The notes beneath the pieces were generated by a model. That model saw only the letters and a list, made by a program, of their open reading frames with translations. It did no database searches and was not told the DNA's origin. From assembly GCF_004745525.1 (NCBI RefSeq), contig NZ_RKLY01000004.1, forward strand, positions 1 through 64,000: a stretch of DNA of 64,000 nucleotides, given 5' to 3'. Origin of the DNA: Companilactobacillus suantsaicola. GTDB taxonomy: Bacteria > Bacillota > Bacilli > Lactobacillales > Lactobacillaceae. Shown in pieces: positions 56,203 through 64,000 of the stretch (the first letter of the stretch is position 1; each line of letters begins with the position of its first letter). The translations under genes were made by a program, and so were the position numbers.

Positions 56203-58671
56203 TTATTGAGCTTGTGTCACACTACCAGAGGAACTAGATGAACCATTAGTTGTTGCACCACTATTAGTGGTTGATCCATTGTTTGAGTTTCCGCCAGTAT
56301 TGTTATTGTTGTTGGTAGTACCACCATTAGAATTGTTATCAGTAGTATTACCAGTATTCCCACCGGTATTTGAATCTGTTGTTCCACCGTTAGAATTATT
56401 GTTATTACTATTATTCGTATCACTGGTATTATTGTTATTTTGATCAGTTGAATTATTCGTATTGGTATCGTTGTGATCCGTCGTTGTATTGTCGGAATCA
56501 GAATTTGTACCATCACTATTATCAGAACTATCTTGTTCAGTATTGTCATTTTCTGAGTCGGTTGATTCAGATGAACTACTTGAATGATTATTTGTAGTTA
56601 CTTCATTGCTGCTTGAATGTGTTGAGCTAGATGAAGTGTAATCTGATTCTTTATATGAACTAGATGGAGCATGTCCTCTGACAAATAATTCCTTGGTATA
56701 GCTTTGCGAGCTACCTGGTTTCAAGACTTCTGGCGTTTCAGAACCGTTGTCAACAATTCTTCTCATGACAACTGAACTAGGTCTCTTCCAATTAGGATTA
56801 CTGTTAGTATTTTCAGCTAAGTAACTCATTTCAGCTTTATAAATTTTACCAGCAACGCTTTGGTAAGTAGAGGAGATACCATTTTCATTTGGAGAATCAT
56901 ATCCAGTCCAAACACTGATTGAATAATTCTTCGTATATCCGTTGTACCATGAATCTTTGGCAGTTCCACTCAAAGCAGAATTTTGTGCAATGGATTCTGA
57001 ACTGTAATTAGTTGTACCCGTCTTACCAGCTTGATGTAATCCGGAGATATTGGCGTAAGTTGCATAAGTACTTGGAACACCTTTGAGCATATCGGTAATC
57101 ATGTAGGCTGTAGAATCTTTCATCGCCGTCTTACCAGTTTTACTGTAGGTATGGGTGATACCATCAGCAGTCTCGATTTTTGAAACGTAGTAAGGCTTGT
57201 AATAAGTTCCGCCATTAGCAAAAGCAGCATAGGCGGAAGCACCTTGAAGTGACGAAACGTTACCACCAATACCGACTGATAAGCCCGTATCCGTGATGTT
57301 GAGACCAAGATTTTTGACAAACTTTTCAGCATTTGATAAGCCGACAGCTTCCAAAGTTCTAATCGCCGGAATATTTCTAGAATTTACCAAGGCTTTTCTC
57401 ATACTCATTTGACCTTCGTACTTTTCATCCCAGTCTTTCAATTGAATATTAGTTCCAGCGTAAGTATATTCAGTATCTTCTAGTTGATGGTAAGTTGACC
57501 AATTGAGATTTTCAATCGCTGGAGCGTAGTCGAGTAGTGGCTTCATTGTTGAACCATTACTACGACCAGTTTGAACAGCCCGGTTTAAACCAAATTGAAC
57601 GTTACCAAGATTTCGACCACCGATCATAGCAACCACTTTACCATTATTAGGGTTAACTACCGTAGCCCCAACTTGTAGTTTAGAGTCGGGGAAAGCAACA
57701 TAATTTGATGAATTAACGATGTTATAGAGACGTTTTTGTGCTGCATAGTCCATATTAACGGTAATCTTCAAATTATCACGATAAGGGTCAAAGCCTTTTT
57801 TCTTCACTTCAGTAATGGCTTCCTTAATATAAGGATCAGCGATGATTCGTTTCTGATTATTACTGTTACTTACTTTTTTATAAGGTTGTAAACCTGAAGA
57901 AATTGGCGTGTTAATAGCTTCCTCTGCCTGAGCCTTAGTGATCTTGTTATTGTCATACATTGCGCGAATTACTAAATCACGACGGTTCTTTGAAGCTTCA
58001 GGGTGAGTATATGGATCATAATTACTTGGAGCATTTGGCAAGCCAGCAAGCATTGCCATTTGGGCCAAACTTAATTTATCAAGACTCTTGCCATAATAGT
58101 ATTTAGAACCAGTTTCAATACCGTAAATACCATTGTTCAAGTAAACCTTGTTCATGTAAAATTCGAGAATCTGCTGCTTAGAAAACTTTTGACTAACCCT
58201 CATAGCTAACCAAGCTTCTTGCATTTTACGTTTAAAAGTTTGATCTTTAGTTTCAGTAGAGAAGACGGTTAATTTAACTAATTGCTGAGTTAACGTACTT
58301 CCACCTTGCAAGGTCCCTTGGGTAATATTGTTAAAAGCTGATTTAACAATTCTGACAGGGTCAATTCCTAAGGGCTCATTGTAAAAGTTCTTATCCTCAA
58401 TTGAAACGACCGCATCTTCCATTTGTTGGGGAACTTTATCGATCGTCACGTAATTTCTTTTGTTATCTCCTAGAGACGCAATTTGCTTTCCAGTTGAATC
58501 AACAATCGTTGAAGAACCACCACTTTGGAGATTCTCCTGACTAATTGAAGGAGCACTGAATGCATAATAGACGAAGATGAACAAAAATATTCCCGCTAGA
58601 ACAGCAATTATTGCTGCGAACCATTTCAGAATATTCTTGAATGTTACTACACTAGTATTCTTTTTCTTCAT
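56203..58671 (-). CDS. pbp1A: Class A penicillin-binding protein 1A
   Basis: The 822-residue bifunctional peptidoglycan synthase is anchored by one membrane helix (about 16-37). The GT51 domain follows, with Glu92 in EDKNFY and GGSTLTQQLVK. The transpeptidase has Ser374 in STMK, then SRN and KTGT motifs. The last 130 or so residues are a low-complexity Ser/Asn/Thr/Asp/Gly tail outside the cell. No SRxxR(K/R) motif, the GpsB-binding signature of some PBPs, is seen in the short cytoplasmic N-terminus. Its ATG overlaps the recU stop by 4 nt. Confidence 0.94.
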   Translation of the reverse strand: MKKKNTSVVTFKNILKWFAAIIAVLAGIFLFIFVYYAFSAPSISQENLQSGGSSTIVDSTGKQIASLGDNKRNYVTIDKVPQQMEDAVVSIEDKNFYNEPLGIDPVRIVKSAFNNITQGTLQGGSTLTQQLVKLTVFSTETKDQTFKRKMQEAWLAMRVSQKFSKQQILEFYMNKVYLNNGIYGIETGSKYYYGKSLDKLSLAQMAMLAGLPNAPSNYDPYTHPEASKNRRDLVIRAMYDNNKITKAQAEEAINTPISSGLQPYKKVSNSNNQKRIIADPYIKEAITEVKKKGFDPYRDNLKITVNMDYAAQKRLYNIVNSSNYVAFPDSKLQVGATVVNPNNGKVVAMIGGRNLGNVQFGLNRAVQTGRSNGSTMKPLLDYAPAIENLNWSTYHQLEDTEYTYAGTNIQLKDWDEKYEGQMSMRKALVNSRNIPAIRTLEAVGLSNAEKFVKNLGLNITDTGLSVGIGGNVSSLQGASAYAAFANGGTYYKPYYVSKIETADGITHTYSKTGKTAMKDSTAYMITDMLKGVPSTYATYANISGLHQAGKTGTTNYSSESIAQNSALSGTAKDSWYNGYTKNYSISVWTGYDSPNENGISSTYQSVAGKIYKAEMSYLAENTNSNPNWKRPSSVVMRRIVDNGSETPEVLKPGSSQSYTKELFVRGHAPSSSYKESDYTSSSSTHSSSNEVTTNNHSSSSSESTDSENDNTEQDSSDNSDGTNSDSDNTTTDHNDTNTNNSTDQNNNNTSDTNNSNNNNSNGGTTDSNTGGNTGNTTDNNSNGGTTNNNNNTGGNSNNGSTTNSGATTNGSSSSSGSVTQAQ

Positions 58672-59294
58672 TTTTTCTCCTTCCCACTTTCGATTAACTG
58701 TTGAACAGCATTAATATAGGGTAAAGTAGGATTATAATCTGCTTTGATTTCGATTGAACCTTTCTCAATATCTTTTAACTGAATTGATTTGGCTCCGTCG
58801 AACTGAGCATCCCAATGAATGAAGATTTCATCCGCAGGCATTACAAAATAGCGTTTTAATTCAACGTATTTTATAATAACGAAGCAGATACCACCTTGTT
58901 TTTGACACATTTTTAGATGGTCAATTTGGTGTTGGTGAAAGTTTTTTAAAGGAAAGGTATTTTTATTCTTCGTTTCCTTGGCTTCGAAATCAACATAATA
59001 ACCATTATAGACACCATTGTAATCAGTGGTTGATGCCTGGCGAAAGTAAGCTTCACGAATGACGGCTTTGCTTCGTTTAGGGTAATCAACTTTAACGATT
59101 TGAATTGGTGTTGGTTTCTTATATATTACCGCTATATCGTGTGCGCGATAATATTTATTGCTTTCATTAATTTCTTCTTCAAGTGTCATACCACGATCAC
59201 CAAAAATTAATTTCTTTTTGGCGTTAGTTGTATGCAGAGAAGATTTTGATGGCTGACTGTTAAAGATTCGACCATCGGGGTAGTTTATTTTCAA
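58668..59294 (-). CDS. recU: Holliday junction resolvase RecU
   Basis: The 208-residue Firmicutes resolvase cleaves four-way junctions and modulates RecA. FGDRGMTLEEEINESNKYY, the metal-binding VDFEAKETKNKNTFPLKN and HQIDHLKMC are typical. The start codon is TTG, with GGAG 8 nt upstream. The recU-pbp1A order with overlapping ends is conserved in Bacillales and Lactobacillales. Confidence 0.95.
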   Translation of the reverse strand: MKINYPDGRIFNSQPSKSSLHTTNAKKKLIFGDRGMTLEEEINESNKYYRAHDIAVIYKKPTPIQIVKVDYPKRSKAVIREAYFRQASTTDYNGVYNGYYVDFEAKETKNKNTFPLKNFHQHQIDHLKMCQKQGGICFVIIKYVELKRYFVMPADEIFIHWDAQFDGAKSIQLKDIEKGSIEIKADYNPTLPYINAVQQLIESGKEKK

Positions 59295-59359
59295 AATATC
59301 AACTCCTACTGTGCAAATTATACCATGATGGCAAAGATATTAATTAAGGGAGATTTTTA

Positions 59360-59908
59360 ATGCTTAAAAATATATGGATAACCGGTTATCGCTCCTTTGA
59401 GTTAGGTATTTTTAAAGATGATGACCCAAAAGCAAAAGTAATTCAAGCCTTTTTTCAAGAAAGGATAATTAATTACGTGGAAAATGGTACAGAATGGATA
59501 ATTACTGGAGCCCAATTAGGAACTGAACAAATTGTCGGTAAAGCTATACAAGAAGTTAAGAAAAAAGGCTATAATATTAGACATGCAGTGATGTTACCTT
59601 ATGCAGAATTTGGTAATAAGTGGAATGAGACCAATCAGCTATTACTAAAAAATTTTTTAAGAAATGCTGACTATGTCAACAAAGTTTCCAATATGAGTTA
59701 TCATTCTAGTAGACAATTAAAAGTATGGCAGAGTTTTATGTTAAAGCATACTAACGGAGCTGTAATTTTTTACGATCCAGATAGTGGTGGCAAGCCTAAA
59801 TATGACTATGAGGCAATTAAGTCTTATCAAGATCGTGGTGTCGATTATCAATTAGAATTAATTGATTTTGATTCCATGCAGGATTTTGCTAATATGTTAA
59901 ATGATTAA
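59360..59908 (+). CDS. YpsA/DUF1273 SLOG-domain protein
   Basis: The 182-residue protein of the YpsA family has a Rossmann-like SLOG fold with the nucleotide-binding pattern WITGYRSFELG and IITGAQLGTE, and a later YDPDSGG loop. YpsA influences cell division in B. subtilis and is often encoded next to gpsB, as here. The ligand is uncertain. AAGGGAG precedes the ATG. It is divergent from recU. Confidence 0.87.
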   Translation: MLKNIWITGYRSFELGIFKDDDPKAKVIQAFFQERIINYVENGTEWIITGAQLGTEQIVGKAIQEVKKKGYNIRHAVMLPYAEFGNKWNETNQLLLKNFLRNADYVNKVSNMSYHSSRQLKVWQSFMLKHTNGAVIFYDPDSGGKPKYDYEAIKSYQDRGVDYQLELIDFDSMQDFANMLND

Positions 59909-59954
59909 GGTCCACCTTTTTATAGAATAATAATTAACACTGGGGTGTTTAATA

Positions 59955-60569
59955 ATGAATAATATGAATGGAATGAACCAAAACGGCAATAACAACAATG
60001 GGAATGACTTCGCATTGAATTATCAACCAAATGATATTCTGCAAAAAGAATTTAAAACCAAGATGCGTGGTTATGATCCTAATGAAGTTGACCAATTTTT
60101 AGATGGAATCATCAAAGATTATGAAACTTTTGCAAACGAGATCAGCCAATTAAAAGCTGAAAACGAAAGTTTGATGCAAAATCGTAATAATGGTCCTCAA
60201 CAAATGCATAGTAGAAGACCACAACAACCACAACAAAAACCTGTTTCAAGTTCAGTTGCTGAAGCTTCAACAAATTATGATATTTTGAGACGTTTGTCAA
60301 ATCTTGAAAAACGTGTCTTTGGTCATGATTTTGCTAACGGCGTGCCAGAAAACAATGGTCCTAAGCAATTTGCTTCAGCTGTTGTTCCTAACAACATGAA
60401 TAATCATGATGGAGTAGAGAGTGGTCACACTGAGATCAATCCGGGAATGAACAGTAACTTCAATCAAAATGGTTTTGGTAATAATCGTCCAATGAATAAC
60501 AATAACGGACAAAATCAAAATAATTTTAATGGAAATCAAAATAATGGTGGAAATTTTAATAGGTTTTAG
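59955..60569 (+). CDS. gpsB: Cell-division regulator GpsB, with long N/Q-rich tail
   Basis: The DivIVA-like N-terminal domain (about 25-72) reads DILQKEFKTKMRGYDPNEVDQFLDGIIKDYE and continues as a coiled coil. GpsB shuttles cell-wall synthases between septum and periphery. At 204 residues it is about twice the length of Bacillus GpsB. There is an extra Asn/Gly-rich stretch of about 20 residues at the N-terminus and a long Asn/Gln/Gly/Pro-rich C-terminal region with a short conserved island NYDILRRLSNLEKRVFG (about 100-116). GGGGTG is 7 nt before the ATG. Confidence 0.9.
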   Translation: MNNMNGMNQNGNNNNGNDFALNYQPNDILQKEFKTKMRGYDPNEVDQFLDGIIKDYETFANEISQLKAENESLMQNRNNGPQQMHSRRPQQPQQKPVSSSVAEASTNYDILRRLSNLEKRVFGHDFANGVPENNGPKQFASAVVPNNMNNHDGVESGHTEINPGMNSNFNQNGFGNNRPMNNNNGQNQNNFNGNQNNGGNFNRF

Positions 60570-60577
60570 TGTATACT
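60549..60577 (+). promoter_or_regulatory. Probable rnpB promoter
   Basis: TATACT (60572-60577) with TGGAAA 17 nt upstream (60549-60554) lies over the end of gpsB and just before the RNase P RNA. The -35 element is weak. Confidence 0.5.
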
Positions 60578-60584
60578 AGTCGAG

Positions 60585-60957
60585 TTGGTAAATTACGAGT
60601 AATCGCGGTCTAGTTATCTAGGCTGAGGAAAGTCCACGCCAGCGCGAGCTGAGATGCTTGCAGTGTTTGTGCTTGGCCCAACAAGCCAAGGTACCTTCGG
60701 GTAACGGCAGTGAAAGCACTACGGTTTTTAACTATGTGTGAATAGCTTGAAAGTGCCACAGAGACGCAGTGTTGTAAGAAATTACAATAATGGAACGCGG
60801 TAAACCCCGCAAGCTGGCAACCCAAACTTTGGTAGGGGCGCTTCATAACGAGAAATGAATCTACTGTGAAGGCTTAATTGTAGATAGATGATTACTGACT
60901 GCACTAGATTGCCAGTCTAGTGCATGAACAAAACGTGGCTTATAGGAATTTACTAAG
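60585..60957 (+). ncRNA. rnpB: RNase P RNA, bacterial type B
   Basis: This is the catalytic RNA that matures tRNA 5' ends. Conserved landmarks are GAGGAAAGTCCACGC near the start, CTTGAAAGTGCCACAGAGACG, GGAACGCGGTAAACCCC, AACCCAAACTTTGGTAGGGG, TAGATAGATGATTACTG and the final ACAAAACGTGGCTTATAGG. GGTAAATT near 60587 pairs with AATTTACT near 60948-60955 as helix P1, which sets the ends. A TATACT (60572-60577) lies about 10 nt before the 5' end. A terminator follows. Confidence 0.95.
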
Positions 60958-60960
60958 GCG

Positions 60961-60987
60961 AAGGGACGACTTGTTCGTCCTTTTTTT
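60961..60987 (+). terminator. Terminator of rnpB
   Basis: A GGACGA/TCGTCC stem followed by seven T residues lies just after helix P1 of the RNase P RNA. Confidence 0.85.
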
Positions 60988-61015
60988 ATACAAAAAATTA
61001 AAAAAGAGGGTCAAT

Positions 61016-62134
61016 ATGAAATTAATTGCGACTATGTCAAGCGGCTTTGAATCTGTAACCGCAAAAGAATTACAAGATTTGGGATACCAGACAAAGACCG
61101 AGAATGGGAAAGTCTATTTTGACGGCGAGAATGAAGATATTGCTAAGACTAATCTCTGGCTTAGAAGTGCTGATCGAATCAAGATTTTGATTGGCACCTT
61201 TAAAGCAACTAGTTTTGAAGAATTGTTCGATAAGGTTTATGCGATTGACTGGGATAATTGGTTGCCACTCAATGCAGCTTTTCCAATTAAAGCTAGAACT
61301 GTTAAATCAAAATTACATTCAGAACGTGACATCCAAGCGATTACTAAAAAAGCCATTGTTAATAAGATGGCTGACGTTTTCATGCGTCGTGGTCGCTTGC
61401 CAGAAACAGGCGCAAAATTTCAAATTGAAACTCGAATTCATAAAGATATGGTTGAAGTCACTTTAGATACAACCGGGGAATCACTTTATAAACGTGGTTA
61501 TCGTGTTGAACATGGTGCAGCTCCTTTAAAGGAAAACTTTGCGGCAGCGATGATTCTCTTAACTGTTTGGCATCCAGAAGAAGATCCATTCTTAGATCCA
61601 ACTACTGGTTCAGGAACAATTGCTATTGAAGCTGCACGTTTAGCTAAAAATATCGCACCTGGGATCAAGAGACATTTTCTATTCGAAAACTTTGATTGGT
61701 TTGATCCAAAAATTCTAGAAAACTTGAAAGAAGCGGCTGTTGCTGGAGTTAAAAAGAATTTAGATTTAGACATTCGTGCGAGTGATATTGACGGTTCAAT
61801 GATCGACGTTGCTAAACTCAATGCTCATGATGCTGGCGTTTTGCACGATATTAAATTCAAGCAAATCGCTGTCAAAGATTTGAAGATCGAAGGGGAGTTT
61901 GGAACTATTATTTCTAACCCTCCTTATGGTCAACGTATGAGTGACATGGCTGGAGTCAGAAAATTGTATAAAGAAATGGGAGAAGTTTTCTCAACTGCTC
62001 CCACTTGGAATAAATATATTTTGACGAGTGATACTGAATTTGAAAAGTATTATGGCGAACTTGCTACTAAAAAACGTAAGCTATACAACGGTTCATTGAG
62101 AACTGATATGTATCAATACTGGGCTAAACACTAA
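61016..62134 (+). CDS. THUMP-domain rRNA (guanine-N2) methyltransferase, RlmL/YpsC-like
   Basis: The 372-residue enzyme has an N-terminal ferredoxin-like and THUMP region (about 1-160, KLIATMSSGFESVTAKELQDLGY) and a Rossmann methyltransferase. Motif I is FLDPTTGSGTIAIEAA near residue 195, and the catalytic SNPPYGQRM near 300. It modifies 23S rRNA. A longer frame starts at 60920, overlapping the RNase P RNA, but AGAGGG lies 6 nt before the ATG at 61016. The gene follows rnpB, as in many lactobacilli. Its 3' end overlaps corA by 4 nt. Confidence 0.92.
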   Translation: MKLIATMSSGFESVTAKELQDLGYQTKTENGKVYFDGENEDIAKTNLWLRSADRIKILIGTFKATSFEELFDKVYAIDWDNWLPLNAAFPIKARTVKSKLHSERDIQAITKKAIVNKMADVFMRRGRLPETGAKFQIETRIHKDMVEVTLDTTGESLYKRGYRVEHGAAPLKENFAAAMILLTVWHPEEDPFLDPTTGSGTIAIEAARLAKNIAPGIKRHFLFENFDWFDPKILENLKEAAVAGVKKNLDLDIRASDIDGSMIDVAKLNAHDAGVLHDIKFKQIAVKDLKIEGEFGTIISNPPYGQRMSDMAGVRKLYKEMGEVFSTAPTWNKYILTSDTEFEKYYGELATKKRKLYNGSLRTDMYQYWAKH

Positions 62135-63075
62135 AGCGAATTTCTGCGGTGCAGATCCCACAAAATAATTAAAATAATAACGATGGTAATGATTAGGGAA
62201 AAAATCCAGGACCAACCTTGGTCAGCAACTGGTAGTTTCATATTCATACCGTAAAAACCTGATACGATCGTGGGGATGCTCAAAATGATAGTGTAAACTG
62301 TCAGCACCTTCATGGTCGTATTTGTTCGATTATTTAAGATATTGTTGTACGTATTAGATATTCGATCAATAATGTCCGAGCTCAAATTGACTTGGTTTTT
62401 AATTTGCTCAATTTCAATCACGGAATCATGTAAGTGTTCCCGAGTTGATTTGGTCAAATGTAACTGCTGCACCTTACCACTTGAGATGAGCTCGATTTCG
62501 TTGACAACTGTGGAGTTATCACTGATGGAAGTGTTCAGATAAGTAGTTAAATCTTGTAAGTCGGCTAAGTCTAAAATCAAATTTTCAGATGAGCGGTGGT
62601 GTTTGATGGAAATTTGAATCTTATTTCGTTTCGCATCAGTTTCACTGATTTGATCACTGTAGTCACTGGAAATTTGGTCAAAAGTATAGAAAATAAACTC
62701 CCACAAAGGATTTTCTTTCTCTTCACTAAAATGATTCATGGCGTTTAAGACGTAGTCTTTGATGTAATGTGTAGCATCATTCGTGAACAAAAAGAGCTGG
62801 TTGTCTTTGATAGCAAAAGAAATTGGTAAGACCCTTTGCGAAAGATTGTCAGTTTGGTTATTTTCATTTTGAACATTGTAGACAATCAAATAGGTGTGAC
62901 TCAGTTCGTCGTATTCAAAACGGGCTCGCTCATTTTCATCGTCCGCATAATCTAAAATTTCATTAGTTAAATCGTAATCTTCAATCAGCTTAGTTCGATC
63001 AGAATTGTTGAGATTACTAGTTGAATGAACATCTATTAATTTATGTCGTTCGTTTAAAGCTATTTCATTAATCAT
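62131..63075 (-). CDS. corA: CorA-family magnesium transporter
   Basis: The 314-residue protein has a large cytoplasmic N-terminal domain, a long stalk helix and two C-terminal membrane helices. The selectivity motif GFYGMNMKLP stands between them, and the basic tail (LHRRNSL) is typical of the family. It carries Mg2+ or related divalent cations. GGGGA is 8 nt before the ATG. No M-box riboswitch is visible: only about 38 nt separate the ATG from the terminator upstream. Confidence 0.9.
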   Translation of the reverse strand: MINEIALNERHKLIDVHSTSNLNNSDRTKLIEDYDLTNEILDYADDENERARFEYDELSHTYLIVYNVQNENNQTDNLSQRVLPISFAIKDNQLFLFTNDATHYIKDYVLNAMNHFSEEKENPLWEFIFYTFDQISSDYSDQISETDAKRNKIQISIKHHRSSENLILDLADLQDLTTYLNTSISDNSTVVNEIELISSGKVQQLHLTKSTREHLHDSVIEIEQIKNQVNLSSDIIDRISNTYNNILNNRTNTTMKVLTVYTIILSIPTIVSGFYGMNMKLPVADQGWSWIFSLIITIVIILIILWDLHRRNSL

Positions 63076-63112
63076 TTTTTATATCCCCATTAAGATTAAT
63101 GATACCAAAAAT

Positions 63113-63155
63113 AAAAAGTGGGTCGAGAATTATTTTTTTCTCGACCCACTTTTTT
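63113..63155. terminator. Terminator between lplA and corA
   Basis: A perfect AAAAAGTGGGTCGAGAA stem with its complement and T runs lies 14 nt past the lplA stop (minus strand). The symmetrical flanks would allow activity in both directions. Confidence 0.9.
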
Positions 63156-63168
63156 AATAGAATAAATT

Positions 63169-64000
63169 TTATGGAGTGAATAATTTCGTTAGTTCATCTT
63201 GTGGGATACCTTTGAAGTAATCATCTAAATTAAATTGATCTAAGACATTTAGAACATCTTCACGATCAAATTTAATAGTCAATAACTTTTGTTTAATATC
63301 GTTAACATCTTTCATACCAAAGAAGTCACCATAAATTTCCACATCGTCGACTTTTCCGTTGGCAATGTTGTAACGAATATCGACGGTTCCCATATCAAAA
63401 TGCTTTCTTTGCTTAGCGGTGAAAGCAGGAGACTTGCCGTAGACCCAATCCCAATTGTAGTAGTATTCTTGTTTGATCTTGTCGATCTCTTGTTGATCCT
63501 TGTCAGTGATTTGATACTCACGGTCTTTGATCTCATCTAAACTGTTAGCATGGAATAATTCAAGTAACAGACGATCACGGAATTGTTCGGTCGTTAAATC
63601 TTGATATTCCTTAGCAAGATAGGGACGTAAGTTCGTAACACGACTTCTAATGGATTTAATTCCCTTAGAGGCAATCTTATCCTTTTGGACGTGTAAGGCC
63701 TTTGTAAGGACGTCTAAATCGACATCTAGTGACAAAGTACCGTGTGAGAACGTCTTACCATTGCGAGAATACATCGCATTACCGGAGAATTTCTTACCAT
63801 CAACTAGAAGGTCATTTCTTCCGGAAACTTCAGCTGTGGTAGCGCCCATTTGGTGCAAGGCATCAATAATCGGTTGTGTGAATGACTTGAAATCACCAAA
63901 GTTTTTGTCATTTGAGTCAACCACGAAACTAAAACACAAGTTACCAAGATCTTGGTAAACCGCGCCACCACCAGAAATACGGCGAGTGACAGTGATGTGA
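63169..64000 (-). CDS. lplA: Lipoate-protein ligase (5' end beyond window)
   Basis: The partial LplA-type ligase attaches lipoate to 2-oxoacid dehydrogenase or glycine cleavage proteins. The frame stays open to the right edge, and the last readable part encodes the lipoyl-binding motif RRISGGGAVYQDLGNLCFSF, which proves that the start is outside the window. GRNDLLVDGKKFSGNA with the catalytic lysine and the C-terminal accessory domain (about the last 80 residues) are complete. Confidence 0.93.
   Translation of the reverse strand, partial: HITVTRRISGGGAVYQDLGNLCFSFVVDSNDKNFGDFKSFTQPIIDALHQMGATTAEVSGRNDLLVDGKKFSGNAMYSRNGKTFSHGTLSLDVDLDVLTKALHVQKDKIASKGIKSIRSRVTNLRPYLAKEYQDLTTEQFRDRLLLELFHANSLDEIKDREYQITDKDQQEIDKIKQEYYYNWDWVYGKSPAFTAKQRKHFDMGTVDIRYNIANGKVDDVEIYGDFFGMKDVNDIKQKLLTIKFDREDVLNVLDQFNLDDYFKGIPQDELTKLFTP

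Noticed and set aside
56217-56549. A 110-codon hydrophobic frame on the minus strand
   Set aside because: It is a shifted frame of the repetitive coding sequence of the PBP1A tail.
60920-61015. N-terminal extension of the RlmL-like methyltransferase
   Set aside because: It overlaps the RNase P RNA and its terminator; a good ribosome site precedes the ATG at 61016.
63076-63112. M-box riboswitch before corA
   Set aside because: Fewer than 40 nt separate the start codon from the upstream terminator, too short for that element.

Overview
The window is AT-rich Firmicutes DNA. Type B RNase P RNA, a RexAB/AddAB pair, the mevalonate isoprenoid pathway, GpsB, RecU and a PTS permease together point to Lactobacillaceae. 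Companilactobacillus (the L. farciminis/alimentarius group) is my best genus guess, but it is only an inference. No CRISPR array, complete insertion sequence, rRNA or tRNA was seen.

Layout. 1-2.8 kb is accessory: a 5'-truncated MucBP/CAP-domain surface protein gene, then a strong promoter driving a short RNA with two 53-nt structured repeats and a terminator, then a gene for a small protein resembling PBECR4/BECR-fold nucleases. This order (promoter, tandem RNA repeats, terminator, RNase-like ORF) is that of type III toxin-antitoxin loci and is the most novel-looking element here. 2.8-24.4 kb is mostly housekeeping: a 4-OT tautomerase, a DUF2075 helicase, signal peptidase I, RNA methyltransferases, the mevalonate operon (mvk-mvaD-pmk-fni, minus strand), addB-addA-dinG, a YpmB-like protein, dnaD and nth. 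56.2-64 kb returns to the core: pbp1A-recU, ypsA, gpsB, rnpB, an RlmL-like methyltransferase, corA and the start of lplA.

Between nth and pbp1A, genes that are close neighbours in many Bacillales/Lactobacillales, lies a roughly 31.7-kb sugar island (24.4-56.2 kb). It carries the L-rhamnose operon (AraC regulator; rhaB-rhaA-rhaD), a YefM-YoeB toxin-antitoxin pair, an AraC regulator with GH2 and GH1 genes, and three AraC-headed rhamnoside cassettes. Cassette A is GH43-GH78-GH3 with AraC and an MFS transporter. Cassette B is AraC, MFS, GH3, GH78 and a decayed PTS EIIC. Cassette C is AraC, a PTS EIIC and a divergent GH78. None of the hydrolases shows a signal peptide, so the glycosides are probably imported whole and trimmed in the cytoplasm, with released rhamnose passing to RhaABD. 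Several cre-like boxes sit in the promoter regions, suggesting CcpA control.

Coordinates of starts were refined from Shine-Dalgarno spacing where possible. TTG starts appear likely for mvaD, pmk, fni, dinG, recU, the GH43 gene and the PTS EIIC. Family assignments come from motifs read by eye; no database search was possible.
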